DNA of 64,000 nucleotides, from the NCBI RefSeq assembly GCF_031583025.1, contig NZ_CP134062.1, positions 2,480,001 through 2,544,000 of the forward strand. The letters are read 5' to 3'. Shown here one piece after another: positions 1 to 8,115 of this stretch (positions within the stretch are counted from its first letter, which is position 1; the number at the start of each line of letters is the position of its first letter). Both the position numbers and the translations under genes were made by a program. Below the pieces are notes generated by a model. The model saw only the letters and a program-made list of their open reading frames with translations, made no database searches and had not been told where the DNA came from. Origin of the DNA: Mycobacterium sp. Z3061 (GTDB lineage: Bacteria > Actinomycetota > Actinomycetes > Mycobacteriales > Mycobacteriaceae).

Positions 1-1
1 C

Positions 2-301
2 GGCGGCGAGAACATCTCCAGCGTTGAGGTCGAAGCGGCATTACTGGCTGCTCCCTCTGTCGCGGACGCCTGCGTTCTCGCGGTGCCGGATGACGTCATG
101 GGGGAAAAGGTCGGCGCGGTGCTGTTCGGGGAGCAGGTCGATGTACCCGCGGTGCTTGAACACTGCCGCGAGCAGCTCGCGGATTACAAAGTCCCGCAGT
201 ATGTCTCGGTAGTGACGACGCCGTTGCCGCGCAATGCGGGTGGGAAACTGCTCAAAGCCAAGCTCCGCGAACAGGTTCAGTGGGGTTCGGCGTTGCGCTG
301 A
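2..301 (+). CDS. Acyl-CoA synthetase (AMP-forming), C-terminal fragment
   Basis: This is the last ~99 residues of an ANL-superfamily (FadD-type) acyl-CoA or aryl-CoA synthetase; the rest lies left of the window. The visible part is the small mobile C-terminal domain: it opens with the family motif GGENISSVEVE and ends with the region holding the catalytic lysine (LPRNAGGKLLKAKLRE, a PRxxxGKxxK-type motif). Such enzymes activate a carboxylic acid to acyl-AMP and then to the CoA thioester. It points the same way as the PE, PPE and acyl-CoA carboxylase genes that follow. Substrate class cannot be read from this fragment. Confidence 0.9.
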   Translation, partial: GGENISSVEVEAALLAAPSVADACVLAVPDDVMGEKVGAVLFGEQVDVPAVLEHCREQLADYKVPQYVSVVTTPLPRNAGGKLLKAKLREQVQWGSALR

Positions 302-482
302 ACGCCTCCCTGCTCTCCGGCAAGATTCTCGCGCCGCGCGCTTGATTTTCGCGCGATTACCACAACAAAGTGACACGCTCAATATGGCGGTGTTACGAAG
401 CCGTGAACCGGCTTGGGGCGCGCCAATCTGCCGGACGGGGGTGCCGGTCACCCGGCCCGCCTGAAGAAGAGGAGCAACACAC

Positions 483-1244
483 ATGTCTTTCCTGACCGCA
501 CAGACCGAAGAATTGACCGCCGCCGCGGGCAAGCTGCAAACCATCGGCGCCCAGCAGAGCGCCCAGAACGCCGCCGCCGCGGTTCCAATTACCTCCGGCA
601 TGATTCCCGCTGCCGCAGATGAGGTTTCGGCGCTGCAGGCATCCCTGTTCGCTGCGTACGGCGCGCTGTACCAACAGGTCAGCGCGGAAGCGACGGCCAT
701 GTACGACACGTTCGTCAATACCCTCGGACTCAGTGCCCAGAGTTATGCCGCCACCGAGTCGGCCAATTCGGCTGCCGCGGCACTACCCGCTGCGCTGACG
801 GATTCCCCGTTGGCGGATGTGGCCAACATCGTCAACATCGGCGTCGGCAACTGGGCCTCGGCGGCGTCGAATCTGGTGGGGTTGGCCAACGGCGGCCTGT
901 TGCTGCCTGTCGAAGAGGGCGCGGTGGAGGGCGCGGCCGATGTCGCGGGTCTGGAAGGAGCGGCGGCGGTTGGCGCCGGGGAGGCACCCGTTGCGGCAGG
1001 GCTCGCCCGATCGCCGATCGCCGCGATGTCGGCGCCGCCGGCCTGGGCCGGCCCGGCCTCCCTGGTGTCCAGTGCTTCGCCGCGACCGTCGGCTTGGGCA
1101 GCGGCGCCGCCGCCGGCCGCGGCGGATACGACGCTGCTGCCCGGCATGCCGGGAATGGCGTCAACGGGCCGCAGCAGCAGTGGATTCGGGGCGCCGCGCT
1201 ACGGCGTGAAACCCATCGTCATGGCCCGCCCGGCGAGCATCTGA
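483..1244 (+). CDS. PE family protein with a PPE-like C-terminal tail (PE27-like)
   Basis: 253 residues. The first ~95 residues form a PE domain (start MSFLTAQTEELTAAAGKLQ, alanine-rich two-helix hairpin, YxxxE-like YAATE near residue 90). The remainder is Ala/Pro-rich and ends in GAPRYGVKPIVMARPASI, the type of tail found at the end of the two PPE proteins downstream. PE proteins are exported with a PPE partner by type VII (ESX) secretion. A good ribosome site (AGAGGAG) precedes the ATG. The next PPE starts 20 bases after the stop, typical of a co-exported PE/PPE pair. Position and length fit the PE27/PPE43/PPE44 locus of M. tuberculosis (recollection, not a search). Function of the exported pair is unknown. 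Confidence 0.9.
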   Translation: MSFLTAQTEELTAAAGKLQTIGAQQSAQNAAAAVPITSGMIPAAADEVSALQASLFAAYGALYQQVSAEATAMYDTFVNTLGLSAQSYAATESANSAAAALPAALTDSPLADVANIVNIGVGNWASAASNLVGLANGGLLLPVEEGAVEGAADVAGLEGAAAVGAGEAPVAAGLARSPIAAMSAPPAWAGPASLVSSASPRPSAWAAAPPPAAADTTLLPGMPGMASTGRSSSGFGAPRYGVKPIVMARPASI

Positions 1245-1263
1245 ATTCCGGAAAGGATTGATA

Positions 1264-2409
1264 ATGATCGACTTTGGCGCATTACCTCCAGAAATCAACT
1301 CCATGCGCATGTACACCGGCGCCGGTCCGGCGCCGATGATGGCGGCCGCCGCGGCGTGGAACGGACTGGCAGTCGAGCTCAGCACCACCGCGGATTCGTT
1401 CGAGTCGGTGGTCGCTGCGCTCACCACCGAGCAGTGGATGGGTCCCGCTTCGCTGTCCATGGCTGCCGCGGCCCAACCTTTTCTCGCCTGGTTGTCCTAC
1501 ACCGCGGACGCCACGGCGCTGGCGGGTGCGCAAGCTGTCGCGTCCGCGGCGGCGTTCGAGGCGGCCTATGCGATGACGGTCCCGCCGGGCGAGGTGGTCG
1601 CCAACAGAGCCCTGCTCGCGATGCTGGTGGCGACCAACGTCTTGGGACAGAACACGCCTGCCATCGCGGCCGCCGAGACGCACTACGGCGAAATGTGGGC
1701 TCAGGATGCGCTGGCGATGTACGGGTACGCCACGTCTTCGGCGGCCTCGGGGAAGCTGAACCCGTTGGCTCCGCCGGCCCAGGCCACCAACCCCGCCGAC
1801 CCGGCCGCCCAAGCAGCGGCGGTCAGCCAGGCCGTACAGCAATCTGGACTGAACAACCTGATCGGCGACATCCCCAACGCGGTGGGTGGCCTGGCCTCTC
1901 CGGCGGGGGCAGATGCCGCGGCTCTGGACTCGGTCACACAGAGCATCACCGATCTGCTGGCCGTCCCGTTCGTGCAGAACACCATCAACGGTGCCGTCAA
2001 CACCGCCGGATGGTTCACCACTGCCGGGATCACCACGGCGGTGTTCCTGCAGCACACCCTGAACACCCTGCCCGCCGCTGGGTCCGCCGCCGGGATCGGT
2101 TCGGCAGGCGCCGCCGCGGTAGCGAATGCGGTGACCCCGATCGGCGCGGGAACCGCTCCGCTGCTGGGCGCCGCGTCCTCGGTCGGTGGGCTCTCGGTAC
2201 CGGCAAGCTGGTCCACCGCCGCGCCTGCCGTCACCGCCGGCGCGACCGCCGCCGAGGGCAGTGGTTGGGCGATGCCCGAGGAAACGGGTTTTGTGGCAGG
2301 TGTTCCCGGTGCGCCCGGGGTAGCGGTAGGGGGCAAAGGCGGGGGTGGCGTCGCCGGGCCGCGCTACGGGTTCAGACCGGTGGTCATGCCCAGGCACGTG
2401 GTCGTCTGA
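1264..2409 (+). CDS. PPE family protein, SVP subfamily
   Basis: 381 residues from the ATG at 1264, preceded by AAAGGA at good spacing; an upstream in-frame TTG at 1258 is less likely. The N-terminus MIDFGALPPEINS carries the Pro-Pro-Glu signature at residues 8-10 and is followed by the ~180-residue helical PPE domain, including the typical segment around GQNTPAIAAAE and YGEMWAQD. The C-terminal part has the SVP-subfamily motif GGLSVPASW and ends GPRYGFRPVVMPR. It is probably exported as a heterodimer with the PE protein just upstream. Nothing in the sequence indicates a catalytic activity. Confidence 0.92.
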   Translation: MIDFGALPPEINSMRMYTGAGPAPMMAAAAAWNGLAVELSTTADSFESVVAALTTEQWMGPASLSMAAAAQPFLAWLSYTADATALAGAQAVASAAAFEAAYAMTVPPGEVVANRALLAMLVATNVLGQNTPAIAAAETHYGEMWAQDALAMYGYATSSAASGKLNPLAPPAQATNPADPAAQAAAVSQAVQQSGLNNLIGDIPNAVGGLASPAGADAAALDSVTQSITDLLAVPFVQNTINGAVNTAGWFTTAGITTAVFLQHTLNTLPAAGSAAGIGSAGAAAVANAVTPIGAGTAPLLGAASSVGGLSVPASWSTAAPAVTAGATAAEGSGWAMPEETGFVAGVPGAPGVAVGGKGGGGVAGPRYGFRPVVMPRHVVV

Positions 2410-2550
2410 TCATTGGAATTCCCTATGAGAACGATGAGTTCACCCACAGCGGTTATGTTCACCGCGGTTTAAACTTCCCGGAACAGGTTGCCGACGAGGA
2501 CCGGGGGTCGTCGGACGCTCAACGGATTTACACCGAAACAGGATTTGCTG

Positions 2551-3633
2551 TTGGATTTTGGAGCCCTTCCGCCCGAGGTCAACTCGGCCTGCATATACGC
2601 TGGCGCGGGTCCGGCGCCGATGTTGGCCGCCGCGGCAGCGTGGAGCGGTATTTCCGATGAATTGCGCACCGCTGCATCTTCTTTCGCATCCGTCGTGCAA
2701 CGCCTCAGTGCCGAGGCGTGGATCGGCTCCGCGTCGCTGTCGATGGTGGCCGCCGCCCGCCCCTTCGTGGACTGGCTGACCTACACGGCGGAATCGTCGG
2801 CGCGCGCGGCGACGCAGGCCATGTCATCGGTGGCCGCTTACGAGACGGCCTTTGCCATGATGGTTCCCCCTGCCGAGGTGGCGGCCAACCGGGCTGAGCT
2901 GGCCGCGCTGACCGCAACGAACACTTTCGGGCAGAACACCCCGGCCATTGCGGTGCTCGAGGCGCGTTACAGCGAAATGTGGGCTCGTGACGCGGCCGCT
3001 ATGTACGGCTATGCGGCTTCCTCCGCCGCGGCGGCACGACTGGATCCGCTGACGAGCCCGTCTGCGACCACCAGCGCGGCCGGACTTGCAAACATGCAGC
3101 AGGCGGGCCTCGTCAGCCTGATCACGCAGGGCCCCGCGGCTGTCCAGAGTCTCGCCGCCCCGGAGGCCGTGGAGGACACCGGCTCGACGTTGCTCGACCT
3201 GTTCGTCGAATTCGATCAAGCCGAGCTGTGGTGGGCAGATGAGTTCGACCACAACAGGGCCACGTATTACGACTACTCCATTGGTCAGATCGGCACCAAC
3301 AGTGGCGATGACGACGCCGAGGAGATCGCCGGCCCGGTCGCCAAGCGGGCAGCTATGGCGCATCCGGTGCGACCCACCCCGACGGCTGCGGGATTGGGCC
3401 GCGCACACACGGTCGGTCAGCTGTCCGTGCCGGCAAGCTGGTCCGATTCGGAACCGGTGAGGACCGCCAGGGCGGTCGTGGACGGCACCTACTGGGCGGT
3501 CCCCGAGCACGACGAATCGGGCGTGGCGGTGCCGCTGGCGCCGGGGATGGTCGCGACTGCCGGTGGCGCCGGCGCACCGGGCCCGCGATACGGTGTCAAG
3601 CCGATCGTGATGCCCAGGCAACGCGTCGTCTGA
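2551..3633 (+). CDS. PPE family protein with an acidic, aromatic central insertion
   Basis: 360 residues if translation begins at TTG 2551, which gives the canonical start [M]DFGALPPEVNS with AGGA seven bases upstream. TTG 2545 is an alternative, and the reading frame itself is open to 2488. It contains a full PPE domain (GQNTPAIAVLEARYSEMWARD), the SVP motif QLSVPASW and the tail GPRYGVKPIVMPR. Unlike its upstream neighbour, the middle (about residues 205-265) is acidic and rich in Trp/Tyr: LFVEFDQAELWWADEFD, then YYDYS and a DDDAEE cluster. That is unusual for the Ala/Gly-rich linker of this subfamily. It probably arose by duplication of the neighbouring PPE gene and then diverged. Secretion partner is presumably the PE protein at 483. 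Confidence 0.88.
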   Translation: MDFGALPPEVNSACIYAGAGPAPMLAAAAAWSGISDELRTAASSFASVVQRLSAEAWIGSASLSMVAAARPFVDWLTYTAESSARAATQAMSSVAAYETAFAMMVPPAEVAANRAELAALTATNTFGQNTPAIAVLEARYSEMWARDAAAMYGYAASSAAAARLDPLTSPSATTSAAGLANMQQAGLVSLITQGPAAVQSLAAPEAVEDTGSTLLDLFVEFDQAELWWADEFDHNRATYYDYSIGQIGTNSGDDDAEEIAGPVAKRAAMAHPVRPTPTAAGLGRAHTVGQLSVPASWSDSEPVRTARAVVDGTYWAVPEHDESGVAVPLAPGMVATAGGAGAPGPRYGVKPIVMPRQRVV

Positions 3634-3655
3634 ACCGGGTCGTACGCTGTGCCCT

Positions 3656-6600
3656 ATGCGGCCACCACCGCGCGATGTCCTCATCGCAAACCGCGGCGAG
3701 ATCGCCCTCCGCATCATCCGCACCGCAACCGAACTCGGCTCGCGGACCGTCGCGGTCTATGCCGAGGATGACGCCGACAGTCCGCACGTGCACGCGGCCG
3801 ACGAGGCAATTGCGCTGCGGGGCAACGGCGTAGCCGCCTACCTCGACCAGGCCGCCGTTCTGGACGCCGCGAAGACGTCGGGTGTGGTGCTGGTTCACCC
3901 CGGTTACGGGTTCCTCAGCGAAAACCCCGAATTCGCGCGCGCCTGCACGTCCGCGGGCTTCGTGTTCGTAGGCCCGGACGCCGAAGTCCTCGAACTGGTC
4001 GGCAACAAGTCTTCGGCCCGCGCTTCGGCCGCCGCCGCCGGTGTTCCGGTGCTGGCCGCCACCGAGGGGCCGAGCAGCGTCGAGGACGTGCGCGCGTTCT
4101 TCGCCGTCCGCGACGGCGCCATCATGCTCAAGGCCCTGGCCGGTGGCGGCGGGCGCGGCATGCGCAGGGTCGATCGCCTCGAGCAGATCGACGACGCCTA
4201 CCGCCGGTCCGCTGCGGAAGCGCAACTCGGCTTCGGTGACTCGGCACTGTTCGCAGAAGAGCTGCTGACCGACGCGCGGCACATCGAAGTACAGATCGTC
4301 GCCGCATCGGCAGGACGACGAACCCGTGCCCTGGCGCTGGGCGATCGGGATTGCAGCATCCAGCGGCGTTACCAGAAGCTGGTGGAAATCGCCCCTGCCC
4401 AGCACCTTTCCGCCGACCTGCGCCGCCGCCTGCACCAGGCGGCGGCCCGGTTGTGTGCCGGGGTGGGTTTGCGCGGACTGGCCACCGTCGAATTCCTGGT
4501 CAATGGCGAAGATTTCGTCTTCCTCGAGATCAATCCGCGTATCCAGGTGGAACACACGATCACCGAGGCAGTCACCGGCATCGACCTGGTGGCCGTCCAG
4601 CTGGCCATCGCCGAGGGCGCCTCGTTCGACGAACTGCCGCTGCCCGCCGGAATAGCAGCGGACGGAACCGAAGTCGGTGGCGAGGCGGCCGCAGCGGCAG
4701 GCATCGCGATTCAGACCCGCGTCAACATGGAAACTTTCGGGCCGGACGGCTCGGTGCTGCCCAGTGCCGGCACCCTCACCGTGTTCAGCCCGCCGACCGG
4801 ACCCGGCGTACGCGTCGACACCTACGGCCGGCCCGGCCTGGCGCCCAGTCCACGATACGATTCGTTACTTGCCAAGGTGATCACCCACGTCCACGGCACG
4901 GCGTTCGGCGCGGCGGTCCGGAAAGCACACACCGCCTTGGGCGAGTTCGGTATCGAGGGGATCGGAACCAACCTCCCTGTTCTGCTAGAGCTGTTGTCCG
5001 ACAAAGAATTTCAGCAGGGGGCGGTGTCGACGAGCTTCCTCGACGACAAGCTTCCGCAGCTGACCGCCGCGGCGGCGACCCACCAGCGTCAGCACCCGGC
5101 ACAGGTCGCGGTCGAGCTCTACCCGGGTGAGGAGGTGCTACGCGCGCAACTGGCCGGCACGGTGGTCGAGATGGTTTCCGACGGCGCGGAGGTCCGCGCC
5201 GGCGGGCAGGTGGTGGTGCTGGAGGCGATGAAGATGCAGCACGTCCTGACCGCGCCGGACGCGCTGCGCACGGTTCGCATCCTGGTGACCCCCGGCCAGG
5301 TGGTCGGAACCGGGGACCCGCTGGTGGTGTTCACCCGGAGCGGATCCGGATCTGAAGGTGAATCAATTTCGGCCGCAGTCGATCTCGACCGTCCGCGCGA
5401 AGATCTTGATGAGGTCCGGCAACGGCACCGGATGACTCTCGACGAGGGGCGTCCGGCCGCGGTCGACAAGCGGCACAAGCTCGGTCGCCGTACGGCGCGG
5501 GAGAACATCGCCGATCTCGTCGACGCCGGCAGCTTCGTGGAGTACGGCGCGCTGGCCATCGCCGCCCAGCGCAGCAGGCGCTCCGACGAAGACTTGATCG
5601 CCAACACCCCGGCAGACGGCCTGGTCGCCGGCCTGGCCACCATCGGTGCGGATCGCTTCGGGCGGCAGGCCGCATCAGCCGTCGTCGTGTCTTATGACTA
5701 CACCGTGCTGGCCGGAACACAGGGTATGCGAAACCACGCCAAGACCGACCGGGTTTTCGAACTGGCGGGCCGAAAGCGTTTGCCGGTAGTCCTTTTCGCC
5801 GAGGGCGGCGGAGGGCGGCCCGGCGACACCGACGTGGGGGGCATGGCGGGACTGGATGTGCCCACGTTCCGCATGCTGGCCGGGCTGTCGGGCCGAGTCC
5901 CGCTCGTATCGATCGTCTCCGGGCGGTGCTTCGCCGGCAATGCCGCGCTGGCCGGGGTCTGCGACGTGATCGTCGCGACGCCGGACGCCAACATCGGAAT
6001 GGGCGGCCCGGCGATGATCGAGGGCGGTGGCCTCGGAGTCTATCCACCCGAGGCGATCGGGCCGATCGACGTCCAGCGGCGCAACGGCGTCGTGAGCCTG
6101 GTGGCCCGCGACGAAGCCCACGCGGTGTCGTTGGCCAAACGTTATCTCGGCTATTTCCAAGGCGCCGTGACGGACTGGGAAGCACCCGATCCACGTCTGG
6201 CCCGGCATGTGGTGCCGCAGAATCGGCTGCGCGCCTACGACGTACACCGGGCGATCGAAAGCGTCGTGGATGTCGATTCGGTGCTGGAACTGCGTCCCGA
6301 TTACGGAGTCGGCGTCGTAACTGCGCTGGTCCGGGTCGAGGGCGTGGCCTACGGCCTGATCGCTAACAGCAGTCACCACCTCGGCGGCGCGATCGACGCC
6401 GAGGCGGCCGACAAGGTCGGCGACTTCCTGACCTTGTGCGAGTCCTTTCGGATGCCGGTGATATCGCTGTGCGACACACCCGGATTCATGGTGGGACCGG
6501 AGGCTGAGAAGGAAGCGGCGGTACGACGTTTCGGCCGGATGTTCATTCTGGGGGCGCAGCTGACGGTGCCGTTCGGAATGATCATCCTGCGCAAGGGATA

Positions 6601-6895
6601 CGGCCTGGGCGCGATGGCCATGGCCGGTGGATCGTTCCGCGCACCGCAATTCACCGTCGCGTGGCCCACCGGGGAGATCGGTGGCATGGGCCTGGAAGGC
6701 GCTGTGCGCCTTGGCTTCAGCAAGGAACTCGCCGCGGCCCCGGACGACATCCAGCGACAGGCCTTGTTCGACAAGCTTGTCGCGGCCGCCTACCAGCACG
6801 GCAAGGCGCTGCGCGCCGGCACCACCTTCGAACTGGACGACGTGATAGATCCCGCCGACTCCCGGGCCTGGATCACCAGGCTCCGGGATCGCTGA
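3656..6895 (+). CDS. Single-chain long-chain acyl-CoA carboxylase (biotin carboxylase, BCCP and carboxyltransferase fused)
   Basis: 1079 residues combining all parts of a biotin-dependent acyl-CoA carboxylase. Residues 1-~450 are the ATP-grasp biotin carboxylase (start VLIANRGEIALRI; glycine loop GGGGRGM from residue 163). Next come a linker and a biotin carrier domain with EAMKM (biotinyl Lys526). Residues ~590-1079 are the N- and C-halves of the carboxyltransferase (GGGGRPGD; GFMVGPEAE; GMGLEGAV). The architecture and length match the single-chain hexameric LCC characterised from M. avium subsp. paratuberculosis, which carboxylates long-chain as well as short acyl-CoAs. It is distinct from the separate AccA3/AccD subunits. 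The gene follows the PPE by 22 bases and may be cotranscribed. The product (alpha-carboxyacyl-CoA) would feed lipid synthesis or breakdown; substrate in vivo is not evident. Confidence 0.93.
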   Translation: MRPPPRDVLIANRGEIALRIIRTATELGSRTVAVYAEDDADSPHVHAADEAIALRGNGVAAYLDQAAVLDAAKTSGVVLVHPGYGFLSENPEFARACTSAGFVFVGPDAEVLELVGNKSSARASAAAAGVPVLAATEGPSSVEDVRAFFAVRDGAIMLKALAGGGGRGMRRVDRLEQIDDAYRRSAAEAQLGFGDSALFAEELLTDARHIEVQIVAASAGRRTRALALGDRDCSIQRRYQKLVEIAPAQHLSADLRRRLHQAAARLCAGVGLRGLATVEFLVNGEDFVFLEINPRIQVEHTITEAVTGIDLVAVQLAIAEGASFDELPLPAGIAADGTEVGGEAAAAAGIAIQTRVNMETFGPDGSVLPSAGTLTVFSPPTGPGVRVDTYGRPGLAPSPRYDSLLAKVITHVHGTAFGAAVRKAHTALGEFGIEGIGTNLPVLLELLSDKEFQQGAVSTSFLDDKLPQLTAAAATHQRQHPAQVAVELYPGEEVLRAQLAGTVVEMVSDGAEVRAGGQVVVLEAMKMQHVLTAPDALRTVRILVTPGQVVGTGDPLVVFTRSGSGSEGESISAAVDLDRPREDLDEVRQRHRMTLDEGRPAAVDKRHKLGRRTARENIADLVDAGSFVEYGALAIAAQRSRRSDEDLIANTPADGLVAGLATIGADRFGRQAASAVVVSYDYTVLAGTQGMRNHAKTDRVFELAGRKRLPVVLFAEGGGGRPGDTDVGGMAGLDVPTFRMLAGLSGRVPLVSIVSGRCFAGNAALAGVCDVIVATPDANIGMGGPAMIEGGGLGVYPPEAIGPIDVQRRNGVVSLVARDEAHAVSLAKRYLGYFQGAVTDWEAPDPRLARHVVPQNRLRAYDVHRAIESVVDVDSVLELRPDYGVGVVTALVRVEGVAYGLIANSSHHLGGAIDAEAADKVGDFLTLCESFRMPVISLCDTPGFMVGPEAEKEAAVRRFGRMFILGAQLTVPFGMIILRKGYGLGAMAMAGGSFRAPQFTVAWPTGEIGGMGLEGAVRLGFSKELAAAPDDIQRQALFDKLVAAAYQHGKALRAGTTFELDDVIDPADSRAWITRLRDR

Positions 6896-6907
6896 CGCGG
6901 GCAGGTG

Positions 6908-7255
6908 TCAGGCGTGGCCGGAACCGCAACCGACGCCGGGGAGGCAGCCCTCGCCACCGGGAACGCCACCCGGACCCCAGAACTGACCGCCATTGCCGCA
7001 GCCGACGCCCGGGATGCAGCCCTGTCCGCCCGGGCCGCCGTTGGGTCCCTGGTCGGTGCCGCCGGAGCCGCAGTTGCCGTTCGGGTCGCAGCCACCGCCG
7101 CCCGGGTCGAGCGGGATGAAGTGGGTGATTCCGGTGCTGGTAGTGCTCGGCCCGGCCGCGACAACGTCGGCCGCGGCCATCGGCGCCGCGGCGATCGCTG
7201 TAGCGACAGCCCCGGCCACCACCAGTGGTTTGAGGAGGTTGATTTTCGCTAACAT
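6908..7255 (-). CDS. Small secreted Gly/Cys-rich repeat protein
   Basis: 115 residues from the ATG at 7255 (an upstream in-frame start at 7318 would put 21 extra residues before the signal peptide). Residues 1-~30 form a signal peptide (Lys, then LLKPLVVAGAVATAIAAAPMAAA) with an Ala-x-Ala cleavage region. The mature part is Gly/Pro-rich with three similar units of the form GC-P-G-x-GCGxG, each with two cysteines (CDPNGNCGSGG, CIPGVGCGNGG, CLPGVGCGSG). Six evenly placed cysteines suggest disulfide- or metal-held small loops in an exported protein. It is the only minus-strand gene in the lipid block. I do not recognise a characterised family; similar small proteins occur beside this dehydrogenase gene in other mycobacteria. 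Confidence 0.7.
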   Translation of the reverse strand: MLAKINLLKPLVVAGAVATAIAAAPMAAADVVAAGPSTTSTGITHFIPLDPGGGGCDPNGNCGSGGTDQGPNGGPGGQGCIPGVGCGNGGQFWGPGGVPGGEGCLPGVGCGSGHA

Positions 7256-7338
7256 TCCAGTCGCATACCACGTGTGCCCATATTCAAACCTGGCACCAGG
7301 CGGGTTCATTCTTTTCACGCGAACAGAAGGCGTAACAC

Positions 7339-8115
7339 ATGACCTCTTTGGATTTGACCGGCCGCACCGCGATTGTCACCGGCGCTTCGCGGGGCATCGG
7401 ATTGGCGATTTCCCAGAAGCTTTCCGACGCCGGTGCCAACGTGGTGCTGACCGCCCGTAAGCAGGAAGCAGCCGATGCGGCCGCCGCGCAGGTGGGCGAT
7501 CGGGCGCTCGGAGTAGGCGCGCATGCCGTCGACGAGGACGCCGCGCGGCGCTGCGTCGATCTCACTCTCGAGCGGTTCGGCCGGGTGGACATTCTGATCA
7601 ACAACGCCGGCACGAACCCGGCCTACGGTCCACTGATTGACCAGGACCACGCCCGTTTCAACAAGATCTTCGACGTCAATCTCTGGGCGCCGCTGCTGTG
7701 GACGTCGCTGGTGGTCAAGTCGGGGATGGGGGAGCATGGTGGCGCCATCGTCAACACCGCCTCGATCGGTGGCATGCACCAGTCTCCGGCCATGGGCCTG
7801 TACAACGCCACGAAAGCCGCGCTGATTCACGTCACCAAGCAACTGGCACTGGAACTTTCGCCGCGCATCCGGGTCAACGCGATCGCTCCTGGCGTGGTAC
7901 GCACCAAGCTGGCCGAAGCCCTGTGGAAGGACCACGAGGACCCGCTGGCCTCATCGATCGCGCTGGGCCGGATCGGTGAGCCCGACGATGTGGCCGCCGC
8001 GGTCGCGTTCCTGGTCTCCGACGCGGCCAGCTGGATCACCGGCGAAACGCTGGTGATCGACGGCGGCCTGCTGCTGGGCGCCGCGCAAGGTTTCCAGTCC
8101 GGCGGCGGGCGGTGA
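7339..8115 (+). CDS. Short-chain dehydrogenase/reductase (Rv2766c-like)
   Basis: 258 residues, a classical SDR. It has the nucleotide-binding motif TGASRGIG (residues 14-21), NNAG, the catalytic serine region NTASIGG, YNATK with Tyr155/Lys159, and the C-terminal VIDGGLLLG. Likely an NAD(P)-dependent oxidoreductase acting on a beta-hydroxyacyl or steroid-like intermediate (FabG-like), judged from family and context. AGAAGG precedes the ATG. The stop overlaps the GTG of the next acyl-CoA dehydrogenase by 4 bases, so the three genes to 10384 form a translationally coupled unit. The set (dehydrogenase plus two FadE) suggests a beta-oxidation-type sequence. Confidence 0.9.
   Translation: MTSLDLTGRTAIVTGASRGIGLAISQKLSDAGANVVLTARKQEAADAAAAQVGDRALGVGAHAVDEDAARRCVDLTLERFGRVDILINNAGTNPAYGPLIDQDHARFNKIFDVNLWAPLLWTSLVVKSGMGEHGGAIVNTASIGGMHQSPAMGLYNATKAALIHVTKQLALELSPRIRVNAIAPGVVRTKLAEALWKDHEDPLASSIALGRIGEPDDVAAAVAFLVSDAASWITGETLVIDGGLLLGAAQGFQSGGGR

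Noticed and set aside
1282-2397. Minus-strand open frame of 371 codons across the first PPE gene
   Set aside because: Shadow frame with high Arg/Gly content; the + strand PPE protein is unmistakable.
6905-7252. + strand open frame of 115 codons opposite the secreted Gly/Cys-rich gene
   Set aside because: It has no domain, a mixed Ala/Arg composition and no ribosome site. The minus-strand frame has a clear signal peptide and regular repeats, so it is preferred.
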